This document shows, piece by piece, positions 42,079 through 51,404 of a stretch of DNA of 64,000 nucleotides; position 1 is the first letter of the stretch; every line of letters starts with the position of its first letter. The translations under genes were made by a program, and so were the position numbers. The stretch is from an uncultured Anaerolineae bacterium. Its GTDB lineage: Bacteria; Chloroflexota; Anaerolineae; Aggregatilineales; Phototrophicaceae. A model generated the notes under the pieces. The model did no database searches and had not been told where the DNA came from. It saw nothing but the letters and a program-made list of their open reading frames with translations. The DNA lies in contig CAKQCB010000010.1 of assembly GCA_934216615.1 (NCBI GenBank), positions 1 to 64,000 on the forward strand, written 5' to 3'.

Positions 42079-43021
42079 GAGCATCCTCAGTGTGGGGGAT
42101 TGGGTTCACTTCCATATTACGCCCACGCACTTGTAACAAAATCACGCTGATGACGATGACAATCCCGCCAACCCACTGAATCGGCTCCATGCGTTGGCTT
42201 AAGAATAAGGTCACCCAAAATGAAGTGAGAAGTGGTTCAAAACTACCTAAAATAGCCCCATGTGATGCGCCGACCTTTTGAATCCCCATATTCACGGCGA
42301 AGATGGGCATGATGGTGCTAAAAAGTGCCATGCCTATAAAATTCAGCCATGTGCTGGCGGTGGTCGGCACATTAAAACCTGTCATGACAGAGATGCCCAA
42401 CAGAAAAAGGAATGCCCCTGTAACCGTCCATGCGCTGATGCGCGCCATCGCTTGATGTCCTTTGAGGATACGTCCGCTAATGACGTAGTAGACCGCGACT
42501 AAAAGCGCATTTGCCAACGCCAGTAAAACCCCTATCAGGTCAGAACCTACAAGGCCAGTGCCGAAATCGGGCGTGGTCATCACCACCCCGACAATCGTCA
42601 AGGCCAGCGCGATCCATCCCCAATGGGATAACCGTTCGCCTAACGTCAGCATGATTAACGCGACCATCGCCGGATAGGTGTAAAAGATGATGGTGTATGT
42701 GCCCGCAGGGATACGCTCGAAGCCTAGAAACGCGCTGAGTGCAGCGATGGCGAATAAAATCCCCATCAAGAGCAGTTTGACGGTGGGAAGTGGCTTCTCT
42801 GGCTTCGCCGTCAGCGAAGAACGTTTGCCCATGCTGAAAATGATCAACCAGAAAAAGAGGGTTGCTACCGCGTAGCGCCAAAAGGCGATGTGATGGGGTT
42901 CTTGCCCTTCAGCGGTTAAATTTGCAGAAAAAAGGGGCAAGATGGAATACCCCAAAACAGCCAGACAAATAAATAAAAAACCGCGTCGATACTCAGCATT
43001 TTTAACCAAGAAAGCACTCAT
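42065..43021 (-). CDS. EamA/DMT-family transporter (first of pair)
   Basis: A 318-residue paralogue of the following gene, with the same ten-helix layout and matching segments (LGYSILPLFSANLTAEGQEPHHIAFWRYAVA; IPAGTYTIIFYTYPAMVALI; WGWIALALTIVGVVM). The two proteins share most motifs in order, so they come from a tandem duplication; they could act as a heterodimer. The likely start is ATG 43021, with an upstream TTG six bases earlier as alternative. A CATAAT box about 14 bases before the ATG suggests a very short leader. No substrate is inferred. Confidence 0.87.
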   Translation of the reverse strand: MSAFLVKNAEYRRGFLFICLAVLGYSILPLFSANLTAEGQEPHHIAFWRYAVATLFFWLIIFSMGKRSSLTAKPEKPLPTVKLLLMGILFAIAALSAFLGFERIPAGTYTIIFYTYPAMVALIMLTLGERLSHWGWIALALTIVGVVMTTPDFGTGLVGSDLIGVLLALANALLVAVYYVISGRILKGHQAMARISAWTVTGAFLFLLGISVMTGFNVPTTASTWLNFIGMALFSTIMPIFAVNMGIQKVGASHGAILGSFEPLLTSFWVTLFLSQRMEPIQWVGGIVIVISVILLQVRGRNMEVNPIPHTEDAHATV

Positions 43022-43105
43022 CCCCAACGTGTAAGATTATGGCGATCATTGTAGTAGAAAGGCCAGCCCAAGGTAAGTACCACCCTAGACTGGCCTACAC
43101 TCAAT

Positions 43106-43140
43106 AAAAGAGCGACACTGTGAATGAGTGTCGCTCTTTT
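43106..43140 (-). terminator. Terminator region between nuoN and the EamA genes
   Basis: AAAAGAGCGACACT (43106-43119) pairs perfectly with AGTGTCGCTCTTTT (43127-43140) around a 7-base loop. For the minus strand the 3' arm ends in TTTT, closing the nuo operon. Confidence 0.9.
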
Positions 43141-43166
43141 GATGACTTGATTTGGTACGAAAGAAC

Positions 43167-44684
43167 TTAGGGGATCAGCGCGGTTAAGCCGAAGGAGACC
43201 ACACCCAAGAGGTCAGAGAGCAAGAATGGCAGAATCCCTAAGACAATCGTCCCTGCGAAGGCAATATACACTGCCCACCGCAGATAGGGCGTGTCGCCGG
43301 GGGTTTCTGTATTCTCATTGTCGTGCAGGTACATATTCACCACAATGCGGATGTAGTAGAAAGCGCTGACGGCACTGGTGATCACACCTACAACAGCCAG
43401 AACGCCTAAATCTGCATTCAATGCTGCTTGGAAAACAAAGGCTTTACCAATGAACCCTGCGGTTAAAGGAATCCCGATCAAGCTAAGCATGAAGACCAAC
43501 ATCATGAAGGCAAGAATCGGCTGACGCTTACTCAAGCCGATAAAATCACTTAGGCTGGTGCCTGTCCCGTCGTTCTTTTCAACGGCCATGGCGACCCCAA
43601 ATGCACCCAAGTTCGTGAACGCATAGGCCAGCATGTACAAGAGTGCGGCGCGGGCGGCTTCATCCGCGATGCCAGCGCTTCCGCTTGCTGCGACGGCAAT
43701 CATGATATAACCCGCGTGGGCAATCGATGAATAGGCCAACATCCGTTTGATGTTCGACTGGCTGATGGCGACGAAGTTCCCTAAGATCAAAGTGGCAATA
43801 GAGATCACCACCGCGACATTTTGCCAAAGCGTGGCCGTAGCCACATCGGTCAAAACGAGCGTTGAAAGCCCGACAATCAATAACCGAAGCATGGCCGCAA
43901 AACCACCTGTTTTAGCGCCGACGCTCATAAACGCAGTAACCGATGAAGGCGCGCCTTCATACACGTCGGGCGTCCACATGTGGAACGGCACAACAGCGAC
44001 TTTGAAGCCCAACCCGACCAGAACAAGCCCTGCGCCCAACACGAGTAAGAAGATTGAACCACTTTCCCCTGTGAGCGAAACTTGTACCTGACCGAAGATT
44101 TCCGGCAGGTTGGTCGTGCCGGTAGCCCCGTAAATTAAAGCGCAGCCGTAGACGAAAAAGGCGCTGGCAAATGCTCCCAAAAGGAAGTATTTCAGACCAC
44201 TTTCCTCTGATTTCAGGTCTGGTGAACGGAAGGCAGAGAGGATGTACAAAGGAATACTCAACAATTCGAGCGCGATGAACATCGACACCAAATCGTTAGC
44301 ACTGCCCATGAACATCATACCGCTGAGGCTGAATAACATGAGAATGTAATATTCGCCCCGTTCAATGCCGATGCGCTTGAGATAATCCAAGCTCATCAGA
44401 ATGGCAATGAAACCCGTCACCAGCAAAATGATATTGACAAAACCTGTAAACGCATCTGCCCGAAACATACCCAAGAACGATTCTTGGTTTGGCAAATTAT
44501 AGGTGAAGATGTTCACGAAAAACGCGACCACAATCCCTAACGCGGCTAACCATGCAGTGGTTGATTTCTTGTTCTTTGGAATGAACAAGTCCACCAACAG
44601 CAGGATACATGCCCACCCTGCAACAATAAGGCCGGGCAATGCGCCTACAAGATTAAAATCCTCAAGACTCGGAAGCTGAAACAT
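43167..44684 (-). CDS. nuoN: NADH-quinone oxidoreductase subunit N
   Basis: A 505-residue proton-pumping membrane subunit of complex I (Mrp antiporter homologue) with about 14 helices. Marks: GAFASAFFVYGCALIYG, KVAVVPFHMWTPDVYEGAPSSVTAFMSVG with the conserved Lys and Pro, and KRMLAYSSIAHAGYI. Ends the operon; a terminator follows 27 bases on. Starts 10 bases after nuoM's stop. Confidence 0.95.
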   Translation of the reverse strand: MFQLPSLEDFNLVGALPGLIVAGWACILLLVDLFIPKNKKSTTAWLAALGIVVAFFVNIFTYNLPNQESFLGMFRADAFTGFVNIILLVTGFIAILMSLDYLKRIGIERGEYYILMLFSLSGMMFMGSANDLVSMFIALELLSIPLYILSAFRSPDLKSEESGLKYFLLGAFASAFFVYGCALIYGATGTTNLPEIFGQVQVSLTGESGSIFLLVLGAGLVLVGLGFKVAVVPFHMWTPDVYEGAPSSVTAFMSVGAKTGGFAAMLRLLIVGLSTLVLTDVATATLWQNVAVVISIATLILGNFVAISQSNIKRMLAYSSIAHAGYIMIAVAASGSAGIADEAARAALLYMLAYAFTNLGAFGVAMAVEKNDGTGTSLSDFIGLSKRQPILAFMMLVFMLSLIGIPLTAGFIGKAFVFQAALNADLGVLAVVGVITSAVSAFYYIRIVVNMYLHDNENTETPGDTPYLRWAVYIAFAGTIVLGILPFLLSDLLGVVSFGLTALIP

Positions 44685-44694
44685 TAATCAGACC

Positions 44695-46251
44695 TCACGG
44701 AATCGACTGTACGACAGCAGGGACATACTCGCTCACATGCGATACCAGTTCTCCCACGCTAGCGTCCATGGTGGCAAAGAAGGGCGCGGGTTGTAAACCG
44801 ATCCAGAAAATCATGATAATCAACGGAACAATCACAGCCAACTCTTGCCAATGAAGCGGCTCAAGTTTCTTGTTTTCTTCTTTATCCAACTCGCCCATAT
44901 AGACTTTTTGGAACATCGCCAACATATAGACTGCGGCGAGGATGACACCGGTTGCGGCAAACAGCGCATAGAAGAAGCCTAAGACGTTGGAATCGAATGC
45001 GCCCATCAAGATGGTGAACTCGCCCACAAAGCCGTTCAAACCGGGCAAGCCCATGCTCGACATCGTCGCGACCAAGCTCAGCGCCCCTAAGAGAGGCATC
45101 GCTTTCCAGATACCGCCGTAAGCGCTCATGTCTTTGGTGTGACGACGTTCATACAGGAAACCCACCAAAACAAAGAGGGCACCAGTGCTCAAACCGTGAT
45201 TCACCATTTGCAGAATCGCGCCTTGAATCCCTGCCGCATTGAGCGCGAAAATTCCGAGGACGACGAACCCCAAGTGGCTAACGGATGAATAAGCAACAAG
45301 CTTCTTCATGTCGCTTTGGGCATAACTGACCCATGCGCCGTAGATGATACCAATCACCGCAAGCACGGCGATGATCGGCGCCCATGCGACGCTGGCTTCA
45401 GGAAACAAGGGCAAGTTAAAGCGGACGATACCGTAAGTCCCCATCTTGAGCAGAACACCTGCAAGGATGAAAGAACCTGCGGTTGGCGCTTGAACGTGCG
45501 CATCGGGCAACCATGAGTGCAGAGGCCAGATCGGCACTTTGATCGCGAAGGCGACTAAGAAGCCGAGGAATAACAAGGACTGCGGGCTGAACAACCCATC
45601 GAATGGGAAGACCAACTGACCGCTTTGAATTTGTGCCAAGATTTCGGGAACTGCAAATGTGCCTGCTTGGGAACCCACATACAGGAGCGCCAAAAGCATG
45701 AATAAGGAGCCTGCCATCGTGTACAAGAAGAACTTGACCGCGGCGTAAACCCGTTTTTCGGCACCCCAAATACCAATCAAGAAGTACATTGGCACGAGGG
45801 TGACTTCCCAGAAAACATAGAAAATGATCAAGTCTTGTACGACAAACACCCCAATCATCGCCCATTCGAGCAACAACATGAAGATGTAGTACAGTTTTTC
45901 ACGTCCACGTTCTTGCAGAACATGAGTACGGAAAGAAGACATGATTGCCAACGGCATAATAAACGTGGTCAAAATGACCAACAGCAAACTTAAACCGTCA
46001 ATTCCTAAATAGAAACTGATGCCAAATTGTGGCAACCATTCCCAGCGCTGAACGAATTGCAGTCCGGGATTGCTTTGGTCGAAGCCAACCCACAAAAGCA
46101 GTGATGCCAAAAAGGTCACAACACTGGTTCCGAACGCAGTCCAGCGAATTTGGTTCGCTTGCGTCCCTTCTTTTAAGAAGAGGAGGATCGCCAGCCCAAT
46201 CAGCGGTAGAAATAAAACCACTGTGATGAGCGAGAGTCCGGTTTCACCCAT
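44695..46251 (-). CDS. nuoM: NADH-quinone oxidoreductase subunit M
   Basis: A 518-residue proton-pumping subunit. The pump motif Glu lies in YYIFMLLLEWAMIGVF, and the broken helix Lys in VPIWPLHSWLPDAHVQAPTAGS; DMKKLVAYSSVSHLGFVVLG follows. The family length is about 500, so it is normal. It lies between nuoL (19 bases away) and nuoN (10 bases away) in the same operon. Confidence 0.95.
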   Translation of the reverse strand: MGETGLSLITVVLFLPLIGLAILLFLKEGTQANQIRWTAFGTSVVTFLASLLLWVGFDQSNPGLQFVQRWEWLPQFGISFYLGIDGLSLLLVILTTFIMPLAIMSSFRTHVLQERGREKLYYIFMLLLEWAMIGVFVVQDLIIFYVFWEVTLVPMYFLIGIWGAEKRVYAAVKFFLYTMAGSLFMLLALLYVGSQAGTFAVPEILAQIQSGQLVFPFDGLFSPQSLLFLGFLVAFAIKVPIWPLHSWLPDAHVQAPTAGSFILAGVLLKMGTYGIVRFNLPLFPEASVAWAPIIAVLAVIGIIYGAWVSYAQSDMKKLVAYSSVSHLGFVVLGIFALNAAGIQGAILQMVNHGLSTGALFVLVGFLYERRHTKDMSAYGGIWKAMPLLGALSLVATMSSMGLPGLNGFVGEFTILMGAFDSNVLGFFYALFAATGVILAAVYMLAMFQKVYMGELDKEENKKLEPLHWQELAVIVPLIIMIFWIGLQPAPFFATMDASVGELVSHVSEYVPAVVQSIP

Positions 46252-46269
46252 TTTTACGCACTCCCAGAT

Positions 46270-48678
46270 TTAGCCGCGCTGTAACAGCGGCACAAGCAAC
46301 AGAATAATAACAACAACCACACCCAATACTAAGGTGACGGCGTACATACGTACATAGCCCGTTTGCGTATGACGCAAGCGCCCAGCGATGCCCTGCGCTA
46401 AACGACCTACCCCATTCACGATACCATCAATCAAGCCAAGATCAACGGGGTTGCTCAAGAAATGCGCAACCGAGTTGAAGCCTTTCCAGATCACCGTGTC
46501 GTGAACATAGTCGTGCCAGAAATCCCAATCCAATTTGTCGGCAAAGAACACCGCCAATTTGTTGAAAGGTTGTTCAAACAAGCGACTATAGGTGCGATCC
46601 CAGTACATACGCGCATTGGCAAATGACCAAATTGCGCTGGTACTTGGGTTGACTTCAAGCGGGTCTTTCCCTTCCAGAATGACATCTGCACTCTTGGCAC
46701 CGTAGATGCGGTTCGCGACGACCATCGCCGCGACTGCCAACGCGGTTGCAAGCAGCGCGATCAGCAGTTGGAAGGTTCCAGCATGCGCGTTCGCAACGGA
46801 ATGAGAGAACCAGTCCGTGAAGCGATGTGCACCAAAAATGTTGTCCAGCCCAAGGAAGGATGGAGTGTTCAAGAACCCTGCACCGAAAGACAGAACCGCG
46901 AGGATGATGAGAGGAACTGTCATCGTCCAGACGCTTTCGGGGGCATGGTCAGCAGCCTCGGTACGTGGCCCGCCATGGAACACCAAGACCACTTGACGCC
47001 ACATATAGAAAGCGGTCATCGCGGCAGAGACGAGCAAGATGCCGAAGGCGATATAACCGCCTACGTCAAAGTTCAAGCCCGCGACCCATGAATCCGCAAG
47101 GATTTCATCTTTCGACCAGAAGCCTGCAAATGGGAAGATACCCGCCAACGCCAATGTCCCAACCACATACGTGAGGTAGGTGATTGGCATACGGCGACGA
47201 AGCCCGCCCATATTGCGCATATCTTGTGCATCAAATTCTTCGTGATGTCCATGATCGTCATCATGCCCGTGATGGTGTGAAGCGTGATGATGACCGTGTT
47301 CCATCCCGTGAATGACCGAACCACTTCCCAAGAACAAGAGCGCCTTGAAGAATGCGTGGGTCACAAGGTGGAACATCGCCGCACCATAAGCGCCTACCCC
47401 AACAGCAGTCACCATGAACCCTAACTGACTCACCGTAGAATATGCCAACACACGTTTGATATCCCATTGGCCCATTGCCATATAGCCTGCAAAGAATGCA
47501 GTCGCGGCACCGACCAATGTAATCACTAAGGAAGCTGTGGGTGCAAACTCGAGGAAGACGTTGCTACGCACAAGCAGATACACACCCGCCGTGACCATGG
47601 TTGCCGCGTGCATTAACGCGGAAACGGGGGTCGGGCCTGCCATCGCGTCTGGAAGCCAGACGAACAGCGGAATCTGCGCGGATTTACCAGCCGCGCCCAA
47701 GAACAGGAATAAACCAATGATCGTAATGACGGATTGGATGGGCAAGGTGAAGGGGCCAAAATCAACTTCACGGCCTTCTTCCATAAAGCGTTCTGCTTGT
47801 CCAAACACGCCTAATTGATCGGTTGGGATATGATCATTATTCAGATATTCGACACCTGAAGTTCCGTGATCTTCTGCGCCTTCTTCTTCCCCATGTTGGA
47901 AAGCAACCAAGACAATGGTTGAGCTGTGCTCATCCGTTGCGTGATCGTCGGTCGCTTCTTCACCGTGAGAGGCTTCATCACCATGACCGCCACCGCTGAC
48001 TAACACTTCCAGCGCATGCGGGTTGGCAATTTCACCCGGCTTGTAGAAGTCGAGCGTGCCGAATGTCCAGAAGGTGAGGAACATCGCCATCAACAGCCCG
48101 AAGTCACCGACACGGTTCAAAATGAACGCCTTACGAGCGGCGAGGCTGTTACGCCAACCGACACCATGCGCTTTATCAAACCAGAAGCCGATCAAGACGA
48201 AGGAGCAAAGCCCTACACCTTCCCAACCGACAAACAACATCAAGAAGTTGTTGCCTGTGACAAGGATCAACATGAACGCAAGGAACATATTCAGGTATGC
48301 AAAGAAACGAGAGAAGCGTGGGTCACCGTGCATGTAACCAATCGAATACAGATGGATCAGCGTACCGACCCCTGTAATCACCAACATCATGGTTACATTG
48401 AGCGTATCGACGCGCATTTGCCACGGAATTTCGATGCTTCCGTCCGCTAAACGAATCCAGCCATCAAAGAACGGGAAGTTGATGACTGCCCCTTGATAAT
48501 GATTACCCTGTAAGAAGAACAGGAGTAACACAGCAATTGCAAACGCTAACGCTGATGCAGCAGTAGCAAGTGTTGCAGATGCCTTTTCCCCGAGTTTAGC
48601 GCCCCAAAAAATATTGATGATAGCGCCAACCGCAGGGATGAGAACAATAAGACTGACCAACTGGGCGTAACTTTCCAT
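46270..48678 (-). CDS. nuoL: NADH-quinone oxidoreductase subunit L with His-rich insertions
   Basis: The largest proton-pumping subunit (802 residues against the usual ~615-670). Core motifs are present: GWEGVGLCSFVLIGFWF, ARKAFILNRVGD, GAAGKSAQIPLFVWLPDAMAGPTPVSALMHAATMV (in part) and KRVLAYSTVSQLGFM. Two insertions add most of the extra length. Residues ~228-305 form a hydrophilic loop rich in His, Glu and Asp, inserted before the LPIQSVITI helix. Residues 457-480 are GMEHGHHHASHHHGHDD-like, a His cluster before the conserved DMRNMGGLRRRMP. The C-terminal lateral helix is present after residue ~600. The loops could bind metal ions. Gene order in the operon is normal. Confidence 0.95.
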   Translation of the reverse strand: MESYAQLVSLIVLIPAVGAIINIFWGAKLGEKASATLATAASALAFAIAVLLLFFLQGNHYQGAVINFPFFDGWIRLADGSIEIPWQMRVDTLNVTMMLVITGVGTLIHLYSIGYMHGDPRFSRFFAYLNMFLAFMLILVTGNNFLMLFVGWEGVGLCSFVLIGFWFDKAHGVGWRNSLAARKAFILNRVGDFGLLMAMFLTFWTFGTLDFYKPGEIANPHALEVLVSGGGHGDEASHGEEATDDHATDEHSSTIVLVAFQHGEEEGAEDHGTSGVEYLNNDHIPTDQLGVFGQAERFMEEGREVDFGPFTLPIQSVITIIGLFLFLGAAGKSAQIPLFVWLPDAMAGPTPVSALMHAATMVTAGVYLLVRSNVFLEFAPTASLVITLVGAATAFFAGYMAMGQWDIKRVLAYSTVSQLGFMVTAVGVGAYGAAMFHLVTHAFFKALLFLGSGSVIHGMEHGHHHASHHHGHDDDHGHHEEFDAQDMRNMGGLRRRMPITYLTYVVGTLALAGIFPFAGFWSKDEILADSWVAGLNFDVGGYIAFGILLVSAAMTAFYMWRQVVLVFHGGPRTEAADHAPESVWTMTVPLIILAVLSFGAGFLNTPSFLGLDNIFGAHRFTDWFSHSVANAHAGTFQLLIALLATALAVAAMVVANRIYGAKSADVILEGKDPLEVNPSTSAIWSFANARMYWDRTYSRLFEQPFNKLAVFFADKLDWDFWHDYVHDTVIWKGFNSVAHFLSNPVDLGLIDGIVNGVGRLAQGIAGRLRHTQTGYVRMYAVTLVLGVVVVIILLLVPLLQRG

Positions 48679-48687
48679 GCTGTTGGA

Positions 48688-48996
48688 CTAACCTTCCATT
48701 TGATGCAGATCGTCAATATTGATGCTGCGTTTCGTTCGGAAGATGGTAACGATTAACGCAAGCCCGGTCGCGACTTCTGCCGCCGCTACCGCAATGATGA
48801 AGAAAACAAATAAGTGACCATCTTCATGTCCCCATTGACGTGCAAACGCGACTAACGCGAGGTTGGTTGCGTTGAGCATCAATTCGATAGACATAAAGAC
48901 CAAGATCGCGTTTCGACGCAGCAATACTCCAAATGTTCCAAGAACAAAGAGCACTGCGCTCAACATGATATAGGCTTCAGTTTGAACTTGCGGCAT
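48688..48996 (-). CDS. nuoK: NADH-quinone oxidoreductase subunit K
   Basis: A 102-residue, three-helix membrane subunit. [25 protein letters not shown] and [19 protein letters not shown] contain the two conserved Glu residues of the proton channel between NuoJ and NuoN. Normal length. It follows nuoJ by 24 bases. Confidence 0.95.
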   Translation of the reverse strand: MPQVQTEAYIMLSAVLFVLGTFGVLLRRNAILVFMSIELMLNATNLALVAFARQWGHEDGHLFVFFIIAVAAAEVATGLALIVTIFRTKRSINIDDLHQMEG

Positions 48997-49020
48997 TCCT
49001 AAATGCTCCTTACAGCCCGA

Positions 49021-50310
49021 CTAATCACCCGCTACGTCAGTCGTAGGGGGTAATGATTCAGCGCTGGTAGTTCCTTCGGCACCAGTAGCCGATTCCACAA
49101 CAACTTCATGCCCCACTTGGGACGCGATCACGTTTGTCAATGGGCGGCTCACTTTACGCCGTCCAGTATCTTTGCGCCGTGATTTATCCACTTCATGATG
49201 GGTTAAAACAATCGCCCCAACCATGGCTGCAAGTAATAATACCGCCATCAATTGGAAGGGCAACATATAATTCGTGAACAACAATTCACCAATTGCATAA
49301 GGGCTACCAAAGGGATGGTCAGCCGCAATCGTTAAAGGAAGCACGAAAGGTGAAACAGTTTCATCCACTAAGGTTTGGCTTGTGACGACGAGTAAATTCA
49401 CGGAATTGCGCGCAAGTTCAAACCCATGCAGGTTATAGAACACGCGACCGTCATCCGCCCCATCCACGACGCTCACTTCCATCGTTTGTTCAGGCACAAT
49501 GATTGGGCCGGAAGCATTTCCTAACGTCACAGGTTCAAGCAGGACAAACGTATCGTCATCTACGAAGCTTGATCCAAGATCAGCCAATGCAACCGATTCT
49601 GCGCCTTCAAACGCATTGAACAATGTCAAGCGCCCTGTGCGTTCATTTTCGAGCGCGTTGAGATTATCCCCAACAATGGCAATCGCTTGCGCACCCTCAT
49701 CACCGTAAACGATGATCGTTTGAGCGGTTGCATCCGATAAGGATACCGTCATGCCTTCAGTGGCACTGGCATCCGTTGATAAGACATAATCGCCCATAGG
49801 CATAGAGGAAAACGTGGTACTCTCACCAAAAGCAAGTGATTCTGCCAGAGGGCTACCATTCGCATAGAGGGAAACAGGTTGATTACTGCTATCGGCGTTT
49901 ACCACGCGAACCAGCGGTTGCGACTGTGCCACTTCAACCAAGTTCACCCGTCCGTGAATGACGGTCAAGCCCGCTGCAAGGAGTAAAGCGAGGACTAACC
50001 CTAAAGCCACAGGCATGTACCAACGATATTGACGCCCTTGGGCTGCCCCTGGTTCACCAATATCGAGCTTTTCTGACCCCAGAAGCATAATCACAAAGAG
50101 GAATAGCACCATGACCGCCCCCGCGTAGACGGTAATTTGGATCATGGCGAGGAAGGGTGCATTCAACAAAAGGAATAAAAAGGCGAGACAAGCCATCGTA
50201 ACGACAAGGAACAATGCGCTGTGAACAGCATTGTTACTCAGTAACATCATGATGGCGGCGGCTACCGCTAACGCGCCGACTATAATAAATAGAACAAGCT
50301 CTGTTGTCAT
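49021..50310 (-). CDS. nuoJ: NADH-quinone oxidoreductase subunit J with inserted beta domain
   Basis: A 429-residue NuoJ; the usual length is 160-200. The helix bundle is visible: three helices to residue ~77 with the channel motif MIQITVYAGAVMVLFLFVIMLLG, a fourth (about 98-117) and the last one (345-370, LPFQLMAVLLLAAMVGAIVLTHHEV). Between the fourth and last helices lies a ~210-residue insertion (121-333), by topology outside the membrane. It starts VRVVNADSSNQPVSLYANG and reads like DUF4397-type beta domains (LAFGESTTFSSMPMGDYVL). The C-terminal 50 residues are basic then acidic and disordered. ATG 50310 is chosen over an upstream ATG at 50349. A separate promoter precedes it. Confidence 0.92.
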   Translation of the reverse strand: MTTELVLFIIVGALAVAAAIMMLLSNNAVHSALFLVVTMACLAFLFLLLNAPFLAMIQITVYAGAVMVLFLFVIMLLGSEKLDIGEPGAAQGRQYRWYMPVALGLVLALLLAAGLTVIHGRVNLVEVAQSQPLVRVVNADSSNQPVSLYANGSPLAESLAFGESTTFSSMPMGDYVLSTDASATEGMTVSLSDATAQTIIVYGDEGAQAIAIVGDNLNALENERTGRLTLFNAFEGAESVALADLGSSFVDDDTFVLLEPVTLGNASGPIIVPEQTMEVSVVDGADDGRVFYNLHGFELARNSVNLLVVTSQTLVDETVSPFVLPLTIAADHPFGSPYAIGELLFTNYMLPFQLMAVLLLAAMVGAIVLTHHEVDKSRRKDTGRRKVSRPLTNVIASQVGHEVVVESATGAEGTTSAESLPPTTDVAGD

Positions 50311-50358
50311 CGTCGGTATTTCTTTCCTATACAGGAGTTGCCAGCACAAACTGTGTGC

Positions 50359-50387
50359 AGTCTAACACAAGCATGAGCAGACATCAA
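50359..50387 (-). promoter_or_regulatory. Promoter before nuoJ
   Basis: On the minus strand TTGATG (50382-50387), a 17-base spacer and TAGACT (50359-50364); the leader would be ~42 bases. It makes nuoJ-N a separate transcription unit. Confidence 0.55.
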
Positions 50388-50407
50388 AACTCGAAGTTCC
50401 CTGAAGC

Positions 50408-51322
50408 TTACTGAGGATTCGTCCCCATTTGAAGTGTCGCGTTCTCTTGCGCACGCATCACCAAATGTTGATACACGGGCACCGAAATGATGCCATTTCG
50501 TATAACAACAGGCTTGCTTCCGGTCACATCCAATAAGCGTATAAATAATTCGCGTGTTTCTTCTTTATATTTAGCGATCAAAACTTGTATACCGCCGGTG
50601 GTCGGTAAAGACATCATCGAAGCGGCCATATTTACGTCTTGATTGCTTAAAGCCTTGATAAATGCTTTGCTTTGTTGCCGAGTCACAACCCCAATGGGCG
50701 TAAATTCCTCATTAGCAACCCAACGGTTTTCACCTTCATTATAGGGGGCGTTTGACTGTGATATCGCCGTGTAAACAGCGACACCCAGTACAGCTAAAAT
50801 TTCTAGTCCCCAGTAAATATAGGTGATTTCTGTGCCAAGATTCGTCCCACTGGACGATGATCCTCGGGTGATGGTAAGACCTTGATCTGCCATGTCGAGG
50901 ACAAACCCGATAAAGCCAGTCTGTCCAAAATTGCGACGCAAGTAGCTGTCATAACGCGTTTGTGCCAACTGCATGCCCGCAAGGATGTCATTGTCTTTGC
51001 CACCCAAATGATCTTCTTGAACCACATTATACAGTGCTACACCGTACTCCCCTACTCGATATGCTCCATAAAGCGCCGCGCCGACCAATAAGCCGATGAT
51101 GAGCGCTAAAAACCATCCCCGCACCTTGCCCATCGCAACAGCTTTTGATCCTAAGAAACCAGACGCAACAGCCATCAATATTGGGAACAACGGAATCAGG
51201 TAAAAGAAATTCCCCACAATCGCAACAATGACACCTAACACGACTGCGACTAACAAGATGACGATAAGGCCGATGATAAGCCCCGCCACTGAGAATTTCC
51301 CTGAAGGATGATATGGAGTCAA
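50408..51322 (-). CDS. Membrane protein of unknown function within nuo locus
   Basis: A 304-residue protein with four hydrophobic helices in the first half (residues ~12-36, 38-58, 68-92 and a further one near 170-190) and a soluble C-terminal domain of ~110 residues (ASMMSLPTTGGIQVLIAKYKEETRELFIRLL). The start is TTG at 51322, with GAGGG about 8 bases upstream. It is not a complex I subunit that I recognise. It lies between the terminator after nuoI and the nuoJ promoter, in the operon's direction. It may assist complex I or be an unrelated passenger. Confidence 0.72.
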   Translation of the reverse strand: MTPYHPSGKFSVAGLIIGLIVILLVAVVLGVIVAIVGNFFYLIPLFPILMAVASGFLGSKAVAMGKVRGWFLALIIGLLVGAALYGAYRVGEYGVALYNVVQEDHLGGKDNDILAGMQLAQTRYDSYLRRNFGQTGFIGFVLDMADQGLTITRGSSSSGTNLGTEITYIYWGLEILAVLGVAVYTAISQSNAPYNEGENRWVANEEFTPIGVVTRQQSKAFIKALSNQDVNMAASMMSLPTTGGIQVLIAKYKEETRELFIRLLDVTGSKPVVIRNGIISVPVYQHLVMRAQENATLQMGTNPQ

Positions 51323-51352
51323 ATAGGTAACCCTCTACTTTCATCGCACAAA

Positions 51353-51389
51353 ATAAAAGCACCTGACACACCAGCCGAGGTGCTTTTAT
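51353..51389. terminator. Terminator after nuoI, inside the nuo locus
   Basis: ATAAAAGCACCT (51353-51364) pairs with AGGTGCTTTTAT (51378-51389) around a 13-base loop, with T-rich flanks on both strands. It follows nuoI by 16 bases and splits nuoA-I from the later genes. Confidence 0.85.
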
Positions 51390-51404
51390 AAGTTCGTGCT
51401 CTCA

